Under the pieces are notes generated by a model, which saw only the letters and a list, made by a program, of their open reading frames with translations, was not told the DNA's origin and searched no databases. Shown piece after piece: positions 46,181 to 60,836 of a stretch of 64,000 nt of DNA. The stretch comes from Sphaerotilus mobilis. GTDB taxonomy: Bacteria; Pseudomonadota; Gammaproteobacteria; Burkholderiales; Burkholderiaceae_C. The stretch is from positions 124,001-188,000 of the forward strand of contig NZ_SGWV01000008.1 of assembly GCF_004216565.1 (NCBI RefSeq). The letters are read 5' to 3'. The stretch's first letter is position 1; every line of letters starts with the position of its first letter. The position numbers and the translations under genes were made by a program.

Positions 46181-46990
46181 ATGAGCGACCTCGACACGCC
46201 GCGCCGCAAGCGCTTCCCGCTCACGCTGGATGACACCCGCCCCGCGGCGTCGAAGGTGACACCCGCGAGGACCTCATCCGCTCCATCGCCCATGGCCTCA
46301 CGGACGCATGGCAGTCTCGGCCTGGATTCGGCCAGCTTCCGCGCCCGCATGGTCGATCGAATCCGCCTGGATGGCTGCACCGACGCCGAGGTGCTGCGGG
46401 TCTTCGGTGAGGTGCCTCGGCACCTGTTTGTCGACCCCGCCCTGGTTTCGCAGGCCTATGAGGACACCAGCCTGCCCATCGGGCTGGGCCAGACGATTTC
46501 CAAGCCTTCGGTGGTCGCGCGCATGCTTGCGCTGCTGCGGGCCCGGCCCGGTGGCGCGGCACTGTCGCGGGTGCTTGAGATCGGCACCGGCTGTGGCTAT
46601 CAGGCCGCCTTGCTGTGTGGACTGGCGCGCAATGTGTATTCGGTCGAGCGCCTCAAGGCCTTGCACGACAAGGCCCGCGAGAACTTGGCGCCGATCCGGC
46701 CCGCCAATCTGCGTCTGGTCTTTGGTGATGGCCGTCTCGGTCATGCGCCCAACGCGCCCTACGACGGCATCGTGTCCGCAGCGGGCGGACTCGGCCTCCC
46801 GCAGGCCTGGCTCGATCAACTGGCACCCGGTGGACGACTGGTCGCGCCCGTACAGAGCGCACCGGAATCGCGGGAACAGGTGCTGATCGTGGTCGATCGC
46901 ATGGCCGACGGGCGATGGGTCGAGCAACGCCATGAAACCGTCCGTTTCGTCCCCTTAGAATCCGGCACCCGTGACCACAGGCCGGCTTGA
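46181..46990 (+). CDS. pcm: Protein-L-isoaspartate O-methyltransferase
   Basis: 269 residues, against ~210 in E. coli. The extra ~50 residues are an N-terminal extension rich in Arg/Pro/Thr/Ser. The core shows S-K-P-S-V-V-A-R-M near residue 106 and the SAM motif V-L-E-I-G-T-G-C-G-Y-Q-A-A-L. The enzyme methylates damaged isoaspartyl residues to start their repair. GAGG precedes the ATG closely. TAGAAT inside its 3' end probably serves nlpD. Confidence 0.92.
   Translation: MSDLDTPRRKRFPLTLDDTRPAASKVTPARTSSAPSPMASRTHGSLGLDSASFRARMVDRIRLDGCTDAEVLRVFGEVPRHLFVDPALVSQAYEDTSLPIGLGQTISKPSVVARMLALLRARPGGAALSRVLEIGTGCGYQAALLCGLARNVYSVERLKALHDKARENLAPIRPANLRLVFGDGRLGHAPNAPYDGIVSAAGGLGLPQAWLDQLAPGGRLVAPVQSAPESREQVLIVVDRMADGRWVEQRHETVRFVPLESGTRDHRPA
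46956..46961 (+). promoter_or_regulatory. -10 box for nlpD inside pcm
   Basis: TAGAAT followed by CCGGCACC, with ATGAAA (46932-46937) as a weak -35 at 18 bp. It predicts an nlpD leader of about 80 nt. Confidence 0.4.
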
Positions 46991-47049
46991 GATGACCCCG
47001 CGCAAGGCGCCAGGCGCTCATCCTCGATGACCGGAATTCCTGCCCCCCG

Positions 47050-47970
47050 ATGCCCATGACCTTGAAGCCCATCGCTGCCCGTGCAGCGCGTTTTGTCGTG
47101 TTTGGCACCAGCGTGCTGCTGCTGGTGGCTTGTGCCGGCGCACCGAAGGTGCAGGCGCCCGTCGAGGACCGCTACACCCAGGCCGTGCGCCAGACCACAC
47201 CGGCGCCGACGCCAGCGGCAAGCCCTGAAGTTCCCAAGGCTCCACCCGGCGTCGAGAACGCTGGCAAGCCCGGCTACTACACCGTGCGTCCGGGTGACAC
47301 CTTGATCCGCGTTGGCCTGGAAACCGGCCAGAACTGGCGTGACCTTCAACGCTGGAACGGCCTGGACAACCCCGATCGCATCGAGGTGGGTCAGGTGCTG
47401 CGGGTGCTGCCGCCTGGACAGGATCCGGGTGCTTCCACCGTGCGGGCGGTCACGCCCCCGCGTCCGGTCGACAAGCCTGCATCCGACAGCAAGACGCTGC
47501 CACCGGCCACGGGCACGGCGGTCTTGCCGGTGCCGGTTCCCGTGCCTGCCCCGGCGGTGCCGACGCCTGCGCCAGCGGCTGCCGCATCGGCCCAGGGCGA
47601 TGACGACCTGAACTGGATCTGGCCGGCGCAAGGCGCGGTGGTCGCGGCCTTCGATGACAGTCGCAACAAGGGCGTGGCGATCGGTGGCAAGGCTGGCGAC
47701 CCAGTGATCGCGGCAGCCGATGGTCGCGTGGTCTACGCCGGCTCCGGTCTGCGCGGTTACGGCAACCTGGTCATCATCAAGCACAACGACACCTTCCTCA
47801 CCGCCTACGCCCACAACCAGGCTTTGCTGGTGCGCGAGGACCAGGCCGTCAAGCGTGGTCAGAAGATCGCTGAGATGGGATCGACCGATGCCGACCGGGT
47901 GCAGCTGCACTTCGAGATCCGGCGCCGCGGCAAGCCGGTCGATCCGGCCCGCTACCTCCCGAATCGCTGA
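47050..47970 (+). CDS. nlpD: NlpD-type lipoprotein, LysM plus degenerate M23 domain
   Basis: 306 residues. The lipobox L-L-V-A-C gives a lipidated Cys near residue 28. A LysM domain ([10 protein letters not shown], residues ~76-120) binds peptidoglycan. After a Pro/Ala linker comes an M23-like domain in which the metal-binding first His is absent (G-V-A-I-G-G) and H-x-H reads Q-L-H, so it should be catalytically dead, like E. coli NlpD. Such proteins activate amidase AmiC at the septum. ATG 47056 is an equally possible start. rpoS would normally follow; rlmD follows instead. Confidence 0.93.
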   Translation: MPMTLKPIAARAARFVVFGTSVLLLVACAGAPKVQAPVEDRYTQAVRQTTPAPTPAASPEVPKAPPGVENAGKPGYYTVRPGDTLIRVGLETGQNWRDLQRWNGLDNPDRIEVGQVLRVLPPGQDPGASTVRAVTPPRPVDKPASDSKTLPPATGTAVLPVPVPVPAPAVPTPAPAAAASAQGDDDLNWIWPAQGAVVAAFDDSRNKGVAIGGKAGDPVIAAADGRVVYAGSGLRGYGNLVIIKHNDTFLTAYAHNQALLVREDQAVKRGQKIAEMGSTDADRVQLHFEIRRRGKPVDPARYLPNR

Positions 47971-48031
47971 TTCCCACCCGCCTGCAGCAGCGCCCGCCGT
48001 GCACTGCGCGGGCATCAAGCCAGGCTGTGCC

Positions 48032-49477
48032 ATGACTGCTGCGGACGAATGGTTGCTGGTCGACGCGCTCGACCTTGAAGCGCAGGGCGTCGCCCGCAAT
48101 GCCGAAGGCAAGGTCGTGTTCATCGAGGGTGCCTTGCCCGGTGAACGTGTCCAAGCCCACACCAACCGGCGCAAGAACAACTGGGAACAGGCCACGCTGG
48201 TGCAGATCGGGCGTGAGAGCGCCCAGCGTGTGCGCCCTGGCTGTCCGCATTTCGGCCTGCACGCCGGTGCCTGCGGCGGCTGCAAGATGCAGCACCTGCA
48301 TGGCGCCGCTCAGGTCGCCATCAAGCAGCGTGTGCTGGAGGACAACCTCTGGCACCTCGGCAAGGTCCGGCCCGAGCAGCTGTTGCGGCCGGTCGAAGGC
48401 CCGACCTGGGGCTATCGCTACCGCGCCCGGCTGTCGGTGCGTCATGTCGTCAAGAAGGGCGTCGTGCTGGTCGGTTTTCATGAGCGCAAGTCGCGCTACG
48501 TGGCCGACATGCAGACCTGCGCGGTGCTGCCGCCGCACGTCAGCGCGATGCTGCTGCCGCTGCGCGGGCTGATCGCCTCGATGGACGCCCGCGACCGCCT
48601 GCCGCAGATCGAGCTGGCGGTGGGCGACTCGCCGGCCGGCCTCGTGACCGCCCTGGTGCTGCGTCACCTGGAGCCGCTGAGCGCTGACGACGGCGCGCGC
48701 CTGAAGGCCTTTGGCGCCGAACACGGCGTGCAGTGGTGGTTGCAGCCCAAGGGACCGGAGACGGTCCACCGGCTGGACCCGGACGACGGCCCCGAACTGG
48801 CCTATGGCCTGCCCGAGTTCGGCCTGACCATGCCCTTCAAGCCGACCGACTTCACCCAGGTCAACCACCACATCAACCGCGTGCTGGTGGTCAAGGCGCT
48901 GGGCCTGCTGGGCGTGCGAGCCGATGAACGTGTGATCGACTGGTTCTGCGGCCTTGGCAATTTCACGCTGGCCCTGGCGACGCAGTCGCGCGAGGTGCTG
49001 GGCATCGAAGGCAGCGAGACGCTGGTGGCCCGCTCGCGCGAGAACGCGGTGCGCAACGGCCTGGCCGATCGCACCAGCTTTGCGGCCCGCAACCTGTTCG
49101 AGATGGCCGCGCCCGACCTGGCCGCCTACGGCAGCGCGGAACGTTGGCTGATCGACCCGCCACGCGAAGGCGCCTTCGCGCTGGTGCGGGCCCTGGCCGC
49201 TGTTCGACAGCAGCCGATCGAGGGCTACCAGCCGCCGCAGCGCATCGTCTACGTCAGCTGCAACCCGGCGACGCTGGCCCGCGATGCCGGCCTGCTGGTG
49301 CACCAGGCTGGCTACCGCAGCGTCGCAGCTGGCGCGGTGAACATGTTCCCGCACACGGCCCACGTCGAGTCGATCGCGGTGTTCGAGCGCATCGACGGCT
49401 GGACCTTGCCGCCCGAGCCGGTCGCCGCGCCCGAGCCAGTGGCCGACGCGGTGTCAGAAACCGACGACGCGGCCTGA
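48032..49477 (+). CDS. rlmD: 23S rRNA (uracil-1939-C5)-methyltransferase RlmD
   Basis: 481 residues. The N-terminal TRAM region is followed by the [4Fe-4S] cysteine motif C-P-H-F-G-x5-C-G-G-C (near residue 74). The Rossmann methyltransferase core has [15 protein letters not shown] and the catalytic C-N-P-A-T-L-A-R-D. The product methylates U1939 of 23S rRNA. Its last codon TGA directly abuts the reversed stop of glnD, leaving no intergenic base. Confidence 0.93.
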   Translation: MTAADEWLLVDALDLEAQGVARNAEGKVVFIEGALPGERVQAHTNRRKNNWEQATLVQIGRESAQRVRPGCPHFGLHAGACGGCKMQHLHGAAQVAIKQRVLEDNLWHLGKVRPEQLLRPVEGPTWGYRYRARLSVRHVVKKGVVLVGFHERKSRYVADMQTCAVLPPHVSAMLLPLRGLIASMDARDRLPQIELAVGDSPAGLVTALVLRHLEPLSADDGARLKAFGAEHGVQWWLQPKGPETVHRLDPDDGPELAYGLPEFGLTMPFKPTDFTQVNHHINRVLVVKALGLLGVRADERVIDWFCGLGNFTLALATQSREVLGIEGSETLVARSRENAVRNGLADRTSFAARNLFEMAAPDLAAYGSAERWLIDPPREGAFALVRALAAVRQQPIEGYQPPQRIVYVSCNPATLARDAGLLVHQAGYRSVAAGAVNMFPHTAHVESIAVFERIDGWTLPPEPVAAPEPVADAVSETDDAA

Positions 49478-52108
49478 TCAAGCCAGCGCGGCCAGCAGCT
49501 CGGTCTCGAACTCGATCTGGCTGCGGTTGTGCTGCAGCGCGGCGCCGTCGACCAGGAAGGTGTCCTCGACCCGCTCGCCCAGCGTGCTGATCTTGGCCAG
49601 CTGCAGGTTGATGCGGTGTTGTGCCAGCACACGCGCGATGCGGTAGAGCAGGCCGGAGCGGTCGCTGGCCGAGACCGACAGCAGCCAGCGCTGCGCCTTC
49701 TCGTCCGGTCGCAGTTGCACACGCGGGGCGACCGGGAAGGACTTGACCCGGCGCGACAGCCGGCCGGTGCCGGGTTCCGGCAGGGCCTTGTCGCTGGCCA
49801 GGGCCAGCGCAAGCTGGGTCTCGACCATCACGATCAGGTCACGATAGGCCTGGTCGATGTAGGGCGTGATCACCTGGAAGGTGTCCAGCGCATAGCCCGC
49901 CCGGGTGGTGTGCACGCGGGCGTCCAGGATGCTGAACTGGCCACTGTCGAAGTAGCCGCAGATGCGCGCGAACAGGTCCGGGCGATCGGGTGCATAGACC
50001 ATCACCTGCAGGCCTTCGCCGACCGGTGACAGGCGGGCGCTAACGACCGGCGTGACGGTGTCCACGCGCTTCTTGAGCGAGCGGGCATGCCAGGCAATCT
50101 CGCCGCTGTCGTGGCGGGCGAAGTAGCTCAGGTCCAGCGTCTGCCAGAGCGCCTCCTGCGAGCCCGGCAGCATCGAATGCAGGGCCAGCATCTGGCGAGC
50201 CTCCTGCTTGCGCATCTCGATGTCGGCGGCGTTGTTGGGCTGGGATCCGCCCAGCGCACGCAGCGTCGAGCGGTACAGGTCTTCCAGCAGCTTGCCCTTC
50301 CAGGCGTTCCACACCTTGGGGCTGGTGCCGCGGATGTCGGAGACCGTCAGCAGGTAGAGCCCGGTCAGCCGACGCGGGTCGCGCACACGCTCGGCGAAGG
50401 TGCGGATCACCTCGGGGTCTGACAGGTCTTCCTTCTGCGCCACGCGCGACATGGTCAGGTGTTCCTGGACCAGGAACTCGATCAGCTTGGCGTCGTCGCG
50501 GTCGATGCCGTGGTCGCGGCAGAAGCGCCGCACCTCGATCGCGCCGAGGTCGGAGTGGTCGCCGCCACGGCCCTTGGCGACGTCGTGGAACAGCGCCGCG
50601 ACAAACAGCACCCAGGGCCGGTCCCAGTGGGCCGCCAGCTGCGAGCAGAACGGGTACTCGTGGGTGTGCTCCGGGATAAAGAAGCGGCGCACGTTGCGCA
50701 GCACCATCAGGATGTGCTGGTCGACCGTGTAGACGTGGAACAGGTCGTGCTGCATCTGGCCGACGATGCGGCGGAAGACCCAGAGGTAGCGGCCCAGCAC
50801 CGAGGTGTCGTTCATCAGCCGCAGCGCATGGGTCTGGCCACGCGGCTGCTGCAGGATCTCCATGAACAGCCGGCGGTTCTCCGGATCGGCGCGGAACTTC
50901 GCGTCCATCAGCTCACGGGCGTTGTAGAGCGCACGCAGCGTGCGCACCGACAAGCCCTTGGCACCGACGGACTGCTGGAAGGTCAGGAAGGTCTCGAGGA
51001 TGGCGTGCGGGTCTTTTTCGTAGAGGTCATCGCTGGCGACCTCGATCATGCCGCCGCGGTCAAAGAACTTCGCGTTGATCGGCCGCATCGCGGCGTCGTG
51101 CATGCCGTTGATGCGCTCCTCGATGTTGAGCATCAGGATCTGGTTGAGCTGCACCACCGCCTTGGCAGCCCAGTAGTAACGCCGCATCAGCGCTTCGCTG
51201 GCACGTCGCTCGGCCGTCGAGGCATAGCCAAAGCTCTCGGCCACGGCGGTCTGCAGGTCAAACACCAAGCGATCCTCGCGCCGCTTCGCCACGGTGTGAA
51301 GGCGGGCCCGGATCAGGCGCAGCAGGCCTTCGTTGCGCTGCAGCTGGCGGGCCTCGAAGCGCGTGATCAGGCCTTTGCTGGCCATCTCGCTCCAGCTCTT
51401 GCCCAGACCGGCCGCACCCGCCACCCAGCGCAGCACCTGCAGGTCGCGCAGGCCGCCCGGGCTTTCCTTGCAGTTGGGTTCGAGCGAGTAGGGCGTGTCC
51501 TCGTACTTGGTGTGGCGCTGACGCATCTCCAGCGTCTTGGCGATCATGAACTCGGCCGGGTCCAGCACCTCCTGGATGCGACGGCGGAACTGCTCGAACA
51601 GGCGCTTGCTGCCGCACAGGAAGCGGCATTCGAGCATCGCTGTCTGGGTGGTGACATCGGCCAGGGCCTCGGCGACACATTCGTCGACGGTGCGCACGCT
51701 CGAGCCGATCTCCAGGCCGATGTCCCAGCAGGCGGTGATGAAGGCCTCGACATGCTGACGCTCGTCGCCCACCACCGACGTGGTGTCGGCCGGCGCCAGG
51801 TCGTGCGGCATCAGCAGCAGCACGTCGACATCCGAATACGGGTAGAGCTCGCCCCGGCCATAGCCGCCGACGGCCACCAGCGCGGCGCCCTTGGGCAGGC
51901 CGGACTGGTCCCAAAGCTGGGCCAGCACGTCGTCGGTGTGTTCGGCCAGCAGGCGCACCAAGCGGCTGGCGGCCGGTGCCGAGGCACGGCCGCGCTGGAA
52001 CTGGTCGATCAGGCTCAGGCGGCCGTCGCGCACCAGTCGGCGCAGTTCGGGCAAGGGAAGGGCCGGGCGGAGCGCCGCGGCTGTTTCAGTCACGACGGCG
52101 GTGTCCAT
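49478..52108 (-). CDS. glnD: [Protein-PII] uridylyltransferase/uridylyl-removing enzyme
   Basis: 876 residues. GlnD senses glutamine and uridylylates or deuridylylates PII proteins to set nitrogen control. In order: nucleotidyltransferase motif G-G-Y-G-R-G-E with D-V-D (residues 81-95); an HD phosphohydrolase domain with L-F-H-D-V-A-K-G near residue 506; two C-terminal ACT domains ([18 protein letters not shown]). GAGGA five bases before the ATG is a good ribosome site. It is 31 nt downstream of map, the usual map-glnD order. Confidence 0.97.
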   Translation of the reverse strand: MDTAVVTETAAALRPALPLPELRRLVRDGRLSLIDQFQRGRASAPAASRLVRLLAEHTDDVLAQLWDQSGLPKGAALVAVGGYGRGELYPYSDVDVLLLMPHDLAPADTTSVVGDERQHVEAFITACWDIGLEIGSSVRTVDECVAEALADVTTQTAMLECRFLCGSKRLFEQFRRRIQEVLDPAEFMIAKTLEMRQRHTKYEDTPYSLEPNCKESPGGLRDLQVLRWVAGAAGLGKSWSEMASKGLITRFEARQLQRNEGLLRLIRARLHTVAKRREDRLVFDLQTAVAESFGYASTAERRASEALMRRYYWAAKAVVQLNQILMLNIEERINGMHDAAMRPINAKFFDRGGMIEVASDDLYEKDPHAILETFLTFQQSVGAKGLSVRTLRALYNARELMDAKFRADPENRRLFMEILQQPRGQTHALRLMNDTSVLGRYLWVFRRIVGQMQHDLFHVYTVDQHILMVLRNVRRFFIPEHTHEYPFCSQLAAHWDRPWVLFVAALFHDVAKGRGGDHSDLGAIEVRRFCRDHGIDRDDAKLIEFLVQEHLTMSRVAQKEDLSDPEVIRTFAERVRDPRRLTGLYLLTVSDIRGTSPKVWNAWKGKLLEDLYRSTLRALGGSQPNNAADIEMRKQEARQMLALHSMLPGSQEALWQTLDLSYFARHDSGEIAWHARSLKKRVDTVTPVVSARLSPVGEGLQVMVYAPDRPDLFARICGYFDSGQFSILDARVHTTRAGYALDTFQVITPYIDQAYRDLIVMVETQLALALASDKALPEPGTGRLSRRVKSFPVAPRVQLRPDEKAQRWLLSVSASDRSGLLYRIARVLAQHRINLQLAKISTLGERVEDTFLVDGAALQHNRSQIEFETELLAALA

Positions 52109-52139
52109 CCGGATCCTCGCGGGCTGTCGATCGGCGGGC

Positions 52140-52967
52140 TCAGGTGCCAGCGGGCAACGCAGCCCCGGCGGTCACGAAGGCGGGGATGGGCGGGCTGCCG
52201 GCCGAGACCGTCAACACCTCATAGCCGGTCTCGGTCACGACGATGGTGTGTTCCCACTGGGCCGACAGCGAGCGGTCGCGCGTCACGATGGTCCAGCCGT
52301 CCCCGGCTTCCTTGATGTCGCGCTTGCCGGCGTTCACCATGGGCTCGATGGTGAACACCATGCCCGGCACCAGCTTGTCCAGCGTGCCGGGGCGGCCGTA
52401 GTGCAGCACCTGCGGCTCCTCATGGAACTTGCGGCCGATGCCGTGGCCGCAGAACTCGCGCACCACACTCAGTCCCTGGTTCTCGACGAAGGTCTGGATG
52501 GCGTGGCCGATGTCGCCGAGCGTGACGCCCGGTCGAACCTTCTGGATGCCCTTCCACATCGCGTCGTAGGTCAGCTGGCACAGCCGCTTCGAGGCGATCG
52601 AGCCTTCACCGATCACAAACATCCGGCTGGTGTCGCCGTGCCAGCCGTCCTTGATGACGGTGACGTCGATGTTGACGATGTCGCCGTTCTTCAGCGCCTT
52701 GTCGTTCGGGATGCCGTGACAGACCTGGTGGTTGATCGACGTGCAGATCGACTTCGGGTAGGGCGTGTAGCCCGGCGGCGTGTAGTTCAGTGGCGCGGGG
52801 ATCGCCTGCTGGACGTGGACGATGTGGTCGTGTGCCAGCTTGTCCAGTTCGTTGGTCGTGATGCCGGCCCGCACGTGTGGGGTCAGCATGTCCAGCACCT
52901 CGGAGGCGAGGCGCCCGGCCACGCGCATCGCCTCGATGTCGGCGGCGGTCTTGATGGTGATCGTCAT
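52140..52967 (-). CDS. map: Type I methionine aminopeptidase
   Basis: 275 residues. Map removes the initiator Met from nascent proteins. The five metal ligands are visible in N-I-D-V-T, H-G-D-T-S, G-H-G-I-G, T-I-E-P-M and W-E-H-T. AATAAT (52982-52977, minus) lies nine bases from the ATG, so the leader would be two or three bases. The upstream in-frame extension overlaps the divergent gene and is rejected. Confidence 0.96.
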   Translation of the reverse strand: MTITIKTAADIEAMRVAGRLASEVLDMLTPHVRAGITTNELDKLAHDHIVHVQQAIPAPLNYTPPGYTPYPKSICTSINHQVCHGIPNDKALKNGDIVNIDVTVIKDGWHGDTSRMFVIGEGSIASKRLCQLTYDAMWKGIQKVRPGVTLGDIGHAIQTFVENQGLSVVREFCGHGIGRKFHEEPQVLHYGRPGTLDKLVPGMVFTIEPMVNAGKRDIKEAGDGWTIVTRDRSLSAQWEHTIVVTETGYEVLTVSAGSPPIPAFVTAGAALPAGT

Positions 52968-52976
52968 AAGCGCGGA

Positions 52977-53047
52977 ATTATTGCATCGGGCCATGCCCGT
53001 GGACGCCATGCGGATGCGCGCCGCTGCGTCGCAAAGGTCGACAAAAT
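52977..53047. promoter_or_regulatory. Divergent -10 boxes of map and the FAD oxidoreductase gene
   Basis: AATAAT (52982-52977, minus) serves map; CAAAAT (53042-53047, plus) lies six bases before the ATG at 53054. Both predict very short or absent leaders and neither gene has a Shine-Dalgarno. -35 elements are poor. Confidence 0.4.
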
Positions 53048-53053
53048 CAGCCC

Positions 53054-54292
53054 ATGACGACGCCTGCAAGCGCCCTGGAGATCGACCTGGACATCGACCT
53101 GGACACCAGCGCCGATGACGTCGATCACGTCGATTGCGTGGTCGTGGGCGCCGGGGTGATTGGGCTGGCGATCGCCCGTGAACTCGCCCGCGCCGGCCGT
53201 GAGGTGGTGATCCTGGAGGCCGCGACGACCTGGGGCAGCGCCACCAGCTCGCGCAACAGCGAGGTTCTGCACGCCGGCATCTACTACCCTACCGGCTCGC
53301 TCAAGGCCCGGCTGTGTGTGCGGGGTCGTCATCTGCTGAGCACCTGGTGCGCCGACCACGGCGTGCCGATGCAGCGTTGCGGCAAGCTGATCGTGGCGAC
53401 CTCCGAGGACCAACTGCCCGAGCTGCAGCGGCTGGCCGATCAGGCGCATGCCAATGGCCTGCACGACCGCGAAGCGCTCCAGCACCTGAGCGCGGCCCAG
53501 GCCCGGGCGATCGAGCCGGCGCTGGCCTGCGTCGCGGCGCTCTGGTCGCCGGCCACCGGGATCATCGACAGCCACGCTCTGATGACCGCCTTGCTCGGTG
53601 ACGCCGAGGCGGCCGGCGCGGTGCTCGCGCTCGGCTCTCCGCTGCGGCGCGCCGAACGCCACGACGGCGCCTGGCTGCTGGAAGTTGGCGCGCTCGATGA
53701 CGCCCCTGGCTCCCCTGACACGCCCTCGACCAGGCTGCGTTGCCGCGAGCTGGTCAACGCTGCCGGCCTGTGGGCGCCGCTGCTGTCGCGCCAGATCGGG
53801 CCACGCCCGGACGACGCTCCGGCCTTGCCCGGACTGCACCTGTGCAAGGGCAACTACTTCAGCCTGGCCGGGCGTTCGCCCTTCAGCCGCTTGATCTATC
53901 CGGTGCCGGAGGCCGACGGCCTGGGCGTGCACGTCACGCTGGACCTGGGCGGACAACTGCGTTTCGGACCGGACGTGCAATGGCTGCAAGGCATCGACGA
54001 TCCGGGGCAGATCGACTATGCGGTCGACCCGAGGCGCATGGCCGGCCTGGCCGCAGCCATCCGGCGCTACTGGCCCGACCTGCCTGACGACGCCTTGCGG
54101 GCGGACTACGCCGGCGTGCGTCCCAAGCTGGCCGGCGCCGGACAGTCGGCGGCCGACTTCCGCATCGACGGGCCGCAGCGCCATGGCCTGCCCGGGCTGG
54201 TCGAGCTGTTCGGCATCGAGTCGCCGGGGCTGACCGCCTGTCTGGCCATCGCCGAGCATGTCGGCGAGTTGCTGGACGCGCACCTCACCTAA
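53054..54292 (+). CDS. FAD-dependent oxidoreductase, LhgO/L2HGDH-like
   Basis: 412 residues. The FAD-binding motif [13 protein letters not shown] near residue 29 is preceded by an Asp-rich tail of ~25 residues. [15 protein letters not shown] shortly after it matches the L-2-hydroxyglutarate dehydrogenase (YgaF/LhgO) pattern. G-A-G and [10 protein letters not shown] lie at the C-terminus. The enzyme would oxidise L-2-hydroxyglutarate to 2-oxoglutarate; other 2-hydroxy acids or glycerol-3-phosphate-like substrates cannot be excluded. Confidence 0.85.
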   Translation: MTTPASALEIDLDIDLDTSADDVDHVDCVVVGAGVIGLAIARELARAGREVVILEAATTWGSATSSRNSEVLHAGIYYPTGSLKARLCVRGRHLLSTWCADHGVPMQRCGKLIVATSEDQLPELQRLADQAHANGLHDREALQHLSAAQARAIEPALACVAALWSPATGIIDSHALMTALLGDAEAAGAVLALGSPLRRAERHDGAWLLEVGALDDAPGSPDTPSTRLRCRELVNAAGLWAPLLSRQIGPRPDDAPALPGLHLCKGNYFSLAGRSPFSRLIYPVPEADGLGVHVTLDLGGQLRFGPDVQWLQGIDDPGQIDYAVDPRRMAGLAAAIRRYWPDLPDDALRADYAGVRPKLAGAGQSAADFRIDGPQRHGLPGLVELFGIESPGLTACLAIAEHVGELLDAHLT

Positions 54293-54337
54293 AATCCGCG
54301 CCGCCGCAGCCGGGATTTCCCGGCTGTCTGTCTTTTG
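54290..54337 (+). terminator. Promoter-terminator overlap before purL (possible attenuator)
   Basis: TAAAAT (54290-54295) overlaps the stop of the upstream gene and looks like a -10 box. A perfect 8-bp hairpin, CAGCCGGG (54307-54314), ATTT, CCCGGCTG (54319-54326), follows immediately, then T-rich TCTGTCTTTT. It is either the terminator of the oxidoreductase gene or an attenuator in the purL leader. Confidence 0.6.
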
Positions 54338-54397
54338 TGCCCCGGCGAACACGGCCAGCCCTGGCCACGTCGCCCCAGCCTAGCGGGACCCTTGCGC

Positions 54398-58465
<4,068 letters not shown>

Positions 58466-58490
58466 ACGGTTCGGCCCGTCGTCCGACGGC

Positions 58491-59099
58491 TCAGGCCGTC
58501 AGACGACGCCCCAGGATGGCCGCCCGCAGCATCGCGGCGACCGCCGGGGCGTCATCGGGCAGGGCGGCGACGCGGTCCTGCTCGATCGCCAGCAGGATCC
58601 ACTCGGACAACATGCCGATCAGCGCGGCCGCCTCGGCCGCCGGCAACGTCACGCCCTGTGTGTCGGCACTGTGCTGGATCGCTTCTGCCAAGGCGTCCAG
58701 GTTGGCGCGGCGGGCACGAAGTCCTTCCGGTCCCAGCGACAGGACCTCCATGAACAGCGCACGCATGAGCAGCGGCCGGGTGGCCAGGTGGCTGAAGTAG
58801 CGGCGCACCGCGCGTTCAACCTGCTCGGCCCAGCTCAGGCCTTCCGCATCGTCCAAGCCCAGCTGGCGCCGGCTGGCCTCGCTGGCGCTCTCGTAGAGCG
58901 CAATCATGCAGGCCTGCTTGTCGGCGAAGTGCTCGTAGAAGGTCCGCTTGGAGACATGCGCCGCCGCCGCGATGTCGGCGATGGTCGTCTGCGCATAGCC
59001 ATGGCGCGCCACGCACACCGCCAGCGCCTCCAGCAGCCGGCGGCGGTGGTGCCGACGGCTGTGGAAGGAATCGGCGCGGGAACCGTAAACCTGGGTCAA
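58491..59099 (-). CDS. TetR family transcriptional regulator
   Basis: 202 residues. The N-terminal helix-turn-helix (residues ~20-65) reads [21 protein letters not shown]. The variable ligand domain does not reveal an effector. The start is a TTG that overlaps the stop of the pseudouridine synthase gene (TTGA). AGGAG lies eight bases before it, so translation is coupled to that gene. No efflux gene is adjacent; the target is unknown. Confidence 0.87.
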   Translation of the reverse strand: MTQVYGSRADSFHSRRHHRRRLLEALAVCVARHGYAQTTIADIAAAAHVSKRTFYEHFADKQACMIALYESASEASRRQLGLDDAEGLSWAEQVERAVRRYFSHLATRPLLMRALFMEVLSLGPEGLRARRANLDALAEAIQHSADTQGVTLPAAEAAALIGMLSEWILLAIEQDRVAALPDDAPAVAAMLRAAILGRRLTA

Positions 59100-60694
59100 C
59101 CGAAGAACTCCTCGCGACGCAGGTAACGCCATTGCCCCGGCGGCAGGTGGCCCAGCACGACGCTGCCGATGCGCACGCGCTTGAGGCCCACCACGGTCAG
59201 CCCGACCAGCTCGCACATGCGGCGGATCTGGCGCTTGCGGCCTTCACGCAGCACGAAGCGGAGCTGGTCCTCGTTGGCCCAGCTGACCTTGGCCGGCTTG
59301 AGCTTGTGGCCGTCCAGCTCCAGGCCGTGGTTGAGCAAGGCCAGGGCCTGGTCGGACAGCTGGCCGCCGCCTTCCTTGACCACGCGCACGAGGTATTCCT
59401 TCTCGATGGTCGAGTCCTCGCCGATCAGCTGGCGGGCGACGCGTCCGTCCTGTGTCAGCACCAGCAGCCCGACCGAATCGATGTCCAGGCGACCGGCCGG
59501 TGCCAGGCCGCGCAGCTGGCCCGGATGCCAACGCGTGCCGCTTTTGTCCTCGGCCCATTGGTTCTCGGGCCGCAGCAGGACAACGGCGGGCTCATGGCCG
59601 TCCTCGGCCTGACCGCTGACATAGCCGATCGGCTTGTTCAGCAAGATGGTCACCCGCTGGGCCTGCTGCTGGTGCGCGGCGGCATCGACCTCGATGCGGG
59701 CATCCGGACCCACGCGCTGACCGAGCACGGCCATCTTGCCGTCGACCCGGACCCAGCCCGCCTCGATCCAGGTATCGGCCTCGCGGCGCGAAGCCAGGCC
59801 GAGTGCCGTCATGCGCTTGGACAGGCGCTCGCCGTCGGTGCGCAGGGCCGGTGCGTCTGGCGTTGCGTGCTCGTCCTGAGGCGTCGTGTGGCCGGCCGCG
59901 CGCGCCTTGAGGCGTTCCGATGGTCGAACGAAGGGGCGATCGGGGCTGCGATCGTCACGTCGCGCCTGCGGTGCCGGCGTGTCGCGGCCATAGCCGGGGC
60001 CGGGTCCGCGGTCGGGCCAGCGGCGTTCCTCGTGTGGCGGCCCGGCGCGACGGTCATCCACGCGTGGGGCAGGGCGGCCGTGCTGACCCTGGGCGAAATG
60101 CGGCCCGTGCTGCGGCCCGCGCGGATCGAAGGGGCGGCGATCGTCGCCACGCGGACCGGACGGCGGTCCGCGCCGGTCGTCTCGGTGGTCCGCGCGAGGC
60201 GCCGAACGTGGATCGACACGTTGTTCCTGGCGCGGCGGGCCATCGCGTCGATCAACCCGTCGATCGTCATGGCGAGGGGCGCCATGCGGACCTGGGCGTT
60301 GCGGATCACGCGGGCCTCGGCCGGGCTCGCCGCGCGGGTCAAAGCGACCATCGGGACGGGCGTCGCGGCGGGGGCTGGCGGGGCCAACCTGACCACCGTG
60401 ACCAGCGTGACCACTTCTCGGGTCGTGACGTCGGTCGTCGCGCGGGCCCGGTCGAGCGTCCTGGCGCGGATCCTGGCGGGGCGTTCCGAACTGCCCTTGC
60501 GCGGACTCGTTGCGCAGCCGGAACGACTCTTCGCGCTCGGCCCGTTCAGCCTGCGCCTCGGCCAGCGTGGGGCGCTGGCGCGCGGCGGCAAGGCCGCGCA
60601 CCGGCGTGCGACGTGGTCCTGACGGGTTGGCGGGCGACGTGGACGACGACGGCAACCCGGCATCGGGTGATTTCTTCAGCTTGAGCGTGACCAT
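59096..60694 (-). CDS. RsuA/RluB/RluF-family pseudouridine synthase with long disordered N-terminus
   Basis: 532 residues, about twice the usual family length. Residues 1 to ~285 are low-complexity, rich in Arg, Asp, Gly and Pro with R-D-D-R and G-P-R repeats, and predicted disordered. An S4 RNA-binding domain follows ([17 protein letters not shown], ~293-355), then the synthase core with catalytic Asp in [10 protein letters not shown] near residue 402 and R-Q-I-R-R-M-C-E. The S4-core spacing and P-A-G-R-L-D-I-D fit RluB/RluF, which modify 23S rRNA helices near the peptidyl transferase centre. The exact target base is not resolved. Confidence 0.88.
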   Translation of the reverse strand: MVTLKLKKSPDAGLPSSSTSPANPSGPRRTPVRGLAAARQRPTLAEAQAERAEREESFRLRNESAQGQFGTPRQDPRQDARPGPRDDRRHDPRSGHAGHGGQVGPASPRRDARPDGRFDPRGEPGRGPRDPQRPGPHGAPRHDDRRVDRRDGPPRQEQRVDPRSAPRADHRDDRRGPPSGPRGDDRRPFDPRGPQHGPHFAQGQHGRPAPRVDDRRAGPPHEERRWPDRGPGPGYGRDTPAPQARRDDRSPDRPFVRPSERLKARAAGHTTPQDEHATPDAPALRTDGERLSKRMTALGLASRREADTWIEAGWVRVDGKMAVLGQRVGPDARIEVDAAAHQQQAQRVTILLNKPIGYVSGQAEDGHEPAVVLLRPENQWAEDKSGTRWHPGQLRGLAPAGRLDIDSVGLLVLTQDGRVARQLIGEDSTIEKEYLVRVVKEGGGQLSDQALALLNHGLELDGHKLKPAKVSWANEDQLRFVLREGRKRQIRRMCELVGLTVVGLKRVRIGSVVLGHLPPGQWRYLRREEFFG

Positions 60695-60768
60695 GTGGGC
60701 AGGTGCGTGGAGGCGGTCATTCGGCGCGTGTCGACCCCGTGCTAAGGTCTTGTCGCAGTGATCGAGTC

Positions 60769-60791
60769 AGCCCCGCGGGTCGGGGTTTTTT
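60769..60791 (+). terminator. Intrinsic terminator in the uppP leader, no gene upstream on this strand
   Basis: CCCCG (60771-60775), loop CGGGT, CGGGG (60781-60785), then six T residues. The only gene to the left is divergent, so it cannot be its terminator. A weak promoter TTCGGC-17-TAAGGT (60720-60748) would produce a transcript of ~40 nt ending here. Attenuation of uppP or a very short RNA is possible. Confidence 0.75.
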
Positions 60792-60807
60792 CATGTCTGG
60801 AACGGCT

Positions 60808-60831
60808 GGCGCCCCGTAGGCGCCGAGGGAG
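60808..60831 (+). promoter_or_regulatory. Hairpin directly before the uppP ribosome-binding site
   Basis: GGCGCC (60808-60813), loop CCGTA, GGCGCC (60819-60824), followed at once by the Shine-Dalgarno GAGGGAG (60825-60831). The stem touches the ribosome site and could modulate its access. Confidence 0.5.
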
Positions 60832-60836
60832 TGCGT

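Noticed and set aside
47971-48031. Remnant of rpoS between nlpD and rlmD
   Set aside because: Only 61 bp remain and no sigma-factor motif can be read in any frame.
58476-58489. CCGTC/GACGG hairpin between purL and the TetR gene as a terminator
   Set aside because: Five base pairs without a T-run in either direction is too weak to call.
60241-60250. Repetitive Arg/Asp codons in the pseudouridine synthase N-terminus as a DNA repeat array
   Set aside because: The repeats are approximate at the protein level only; I could not find exact tandem DNA units there.
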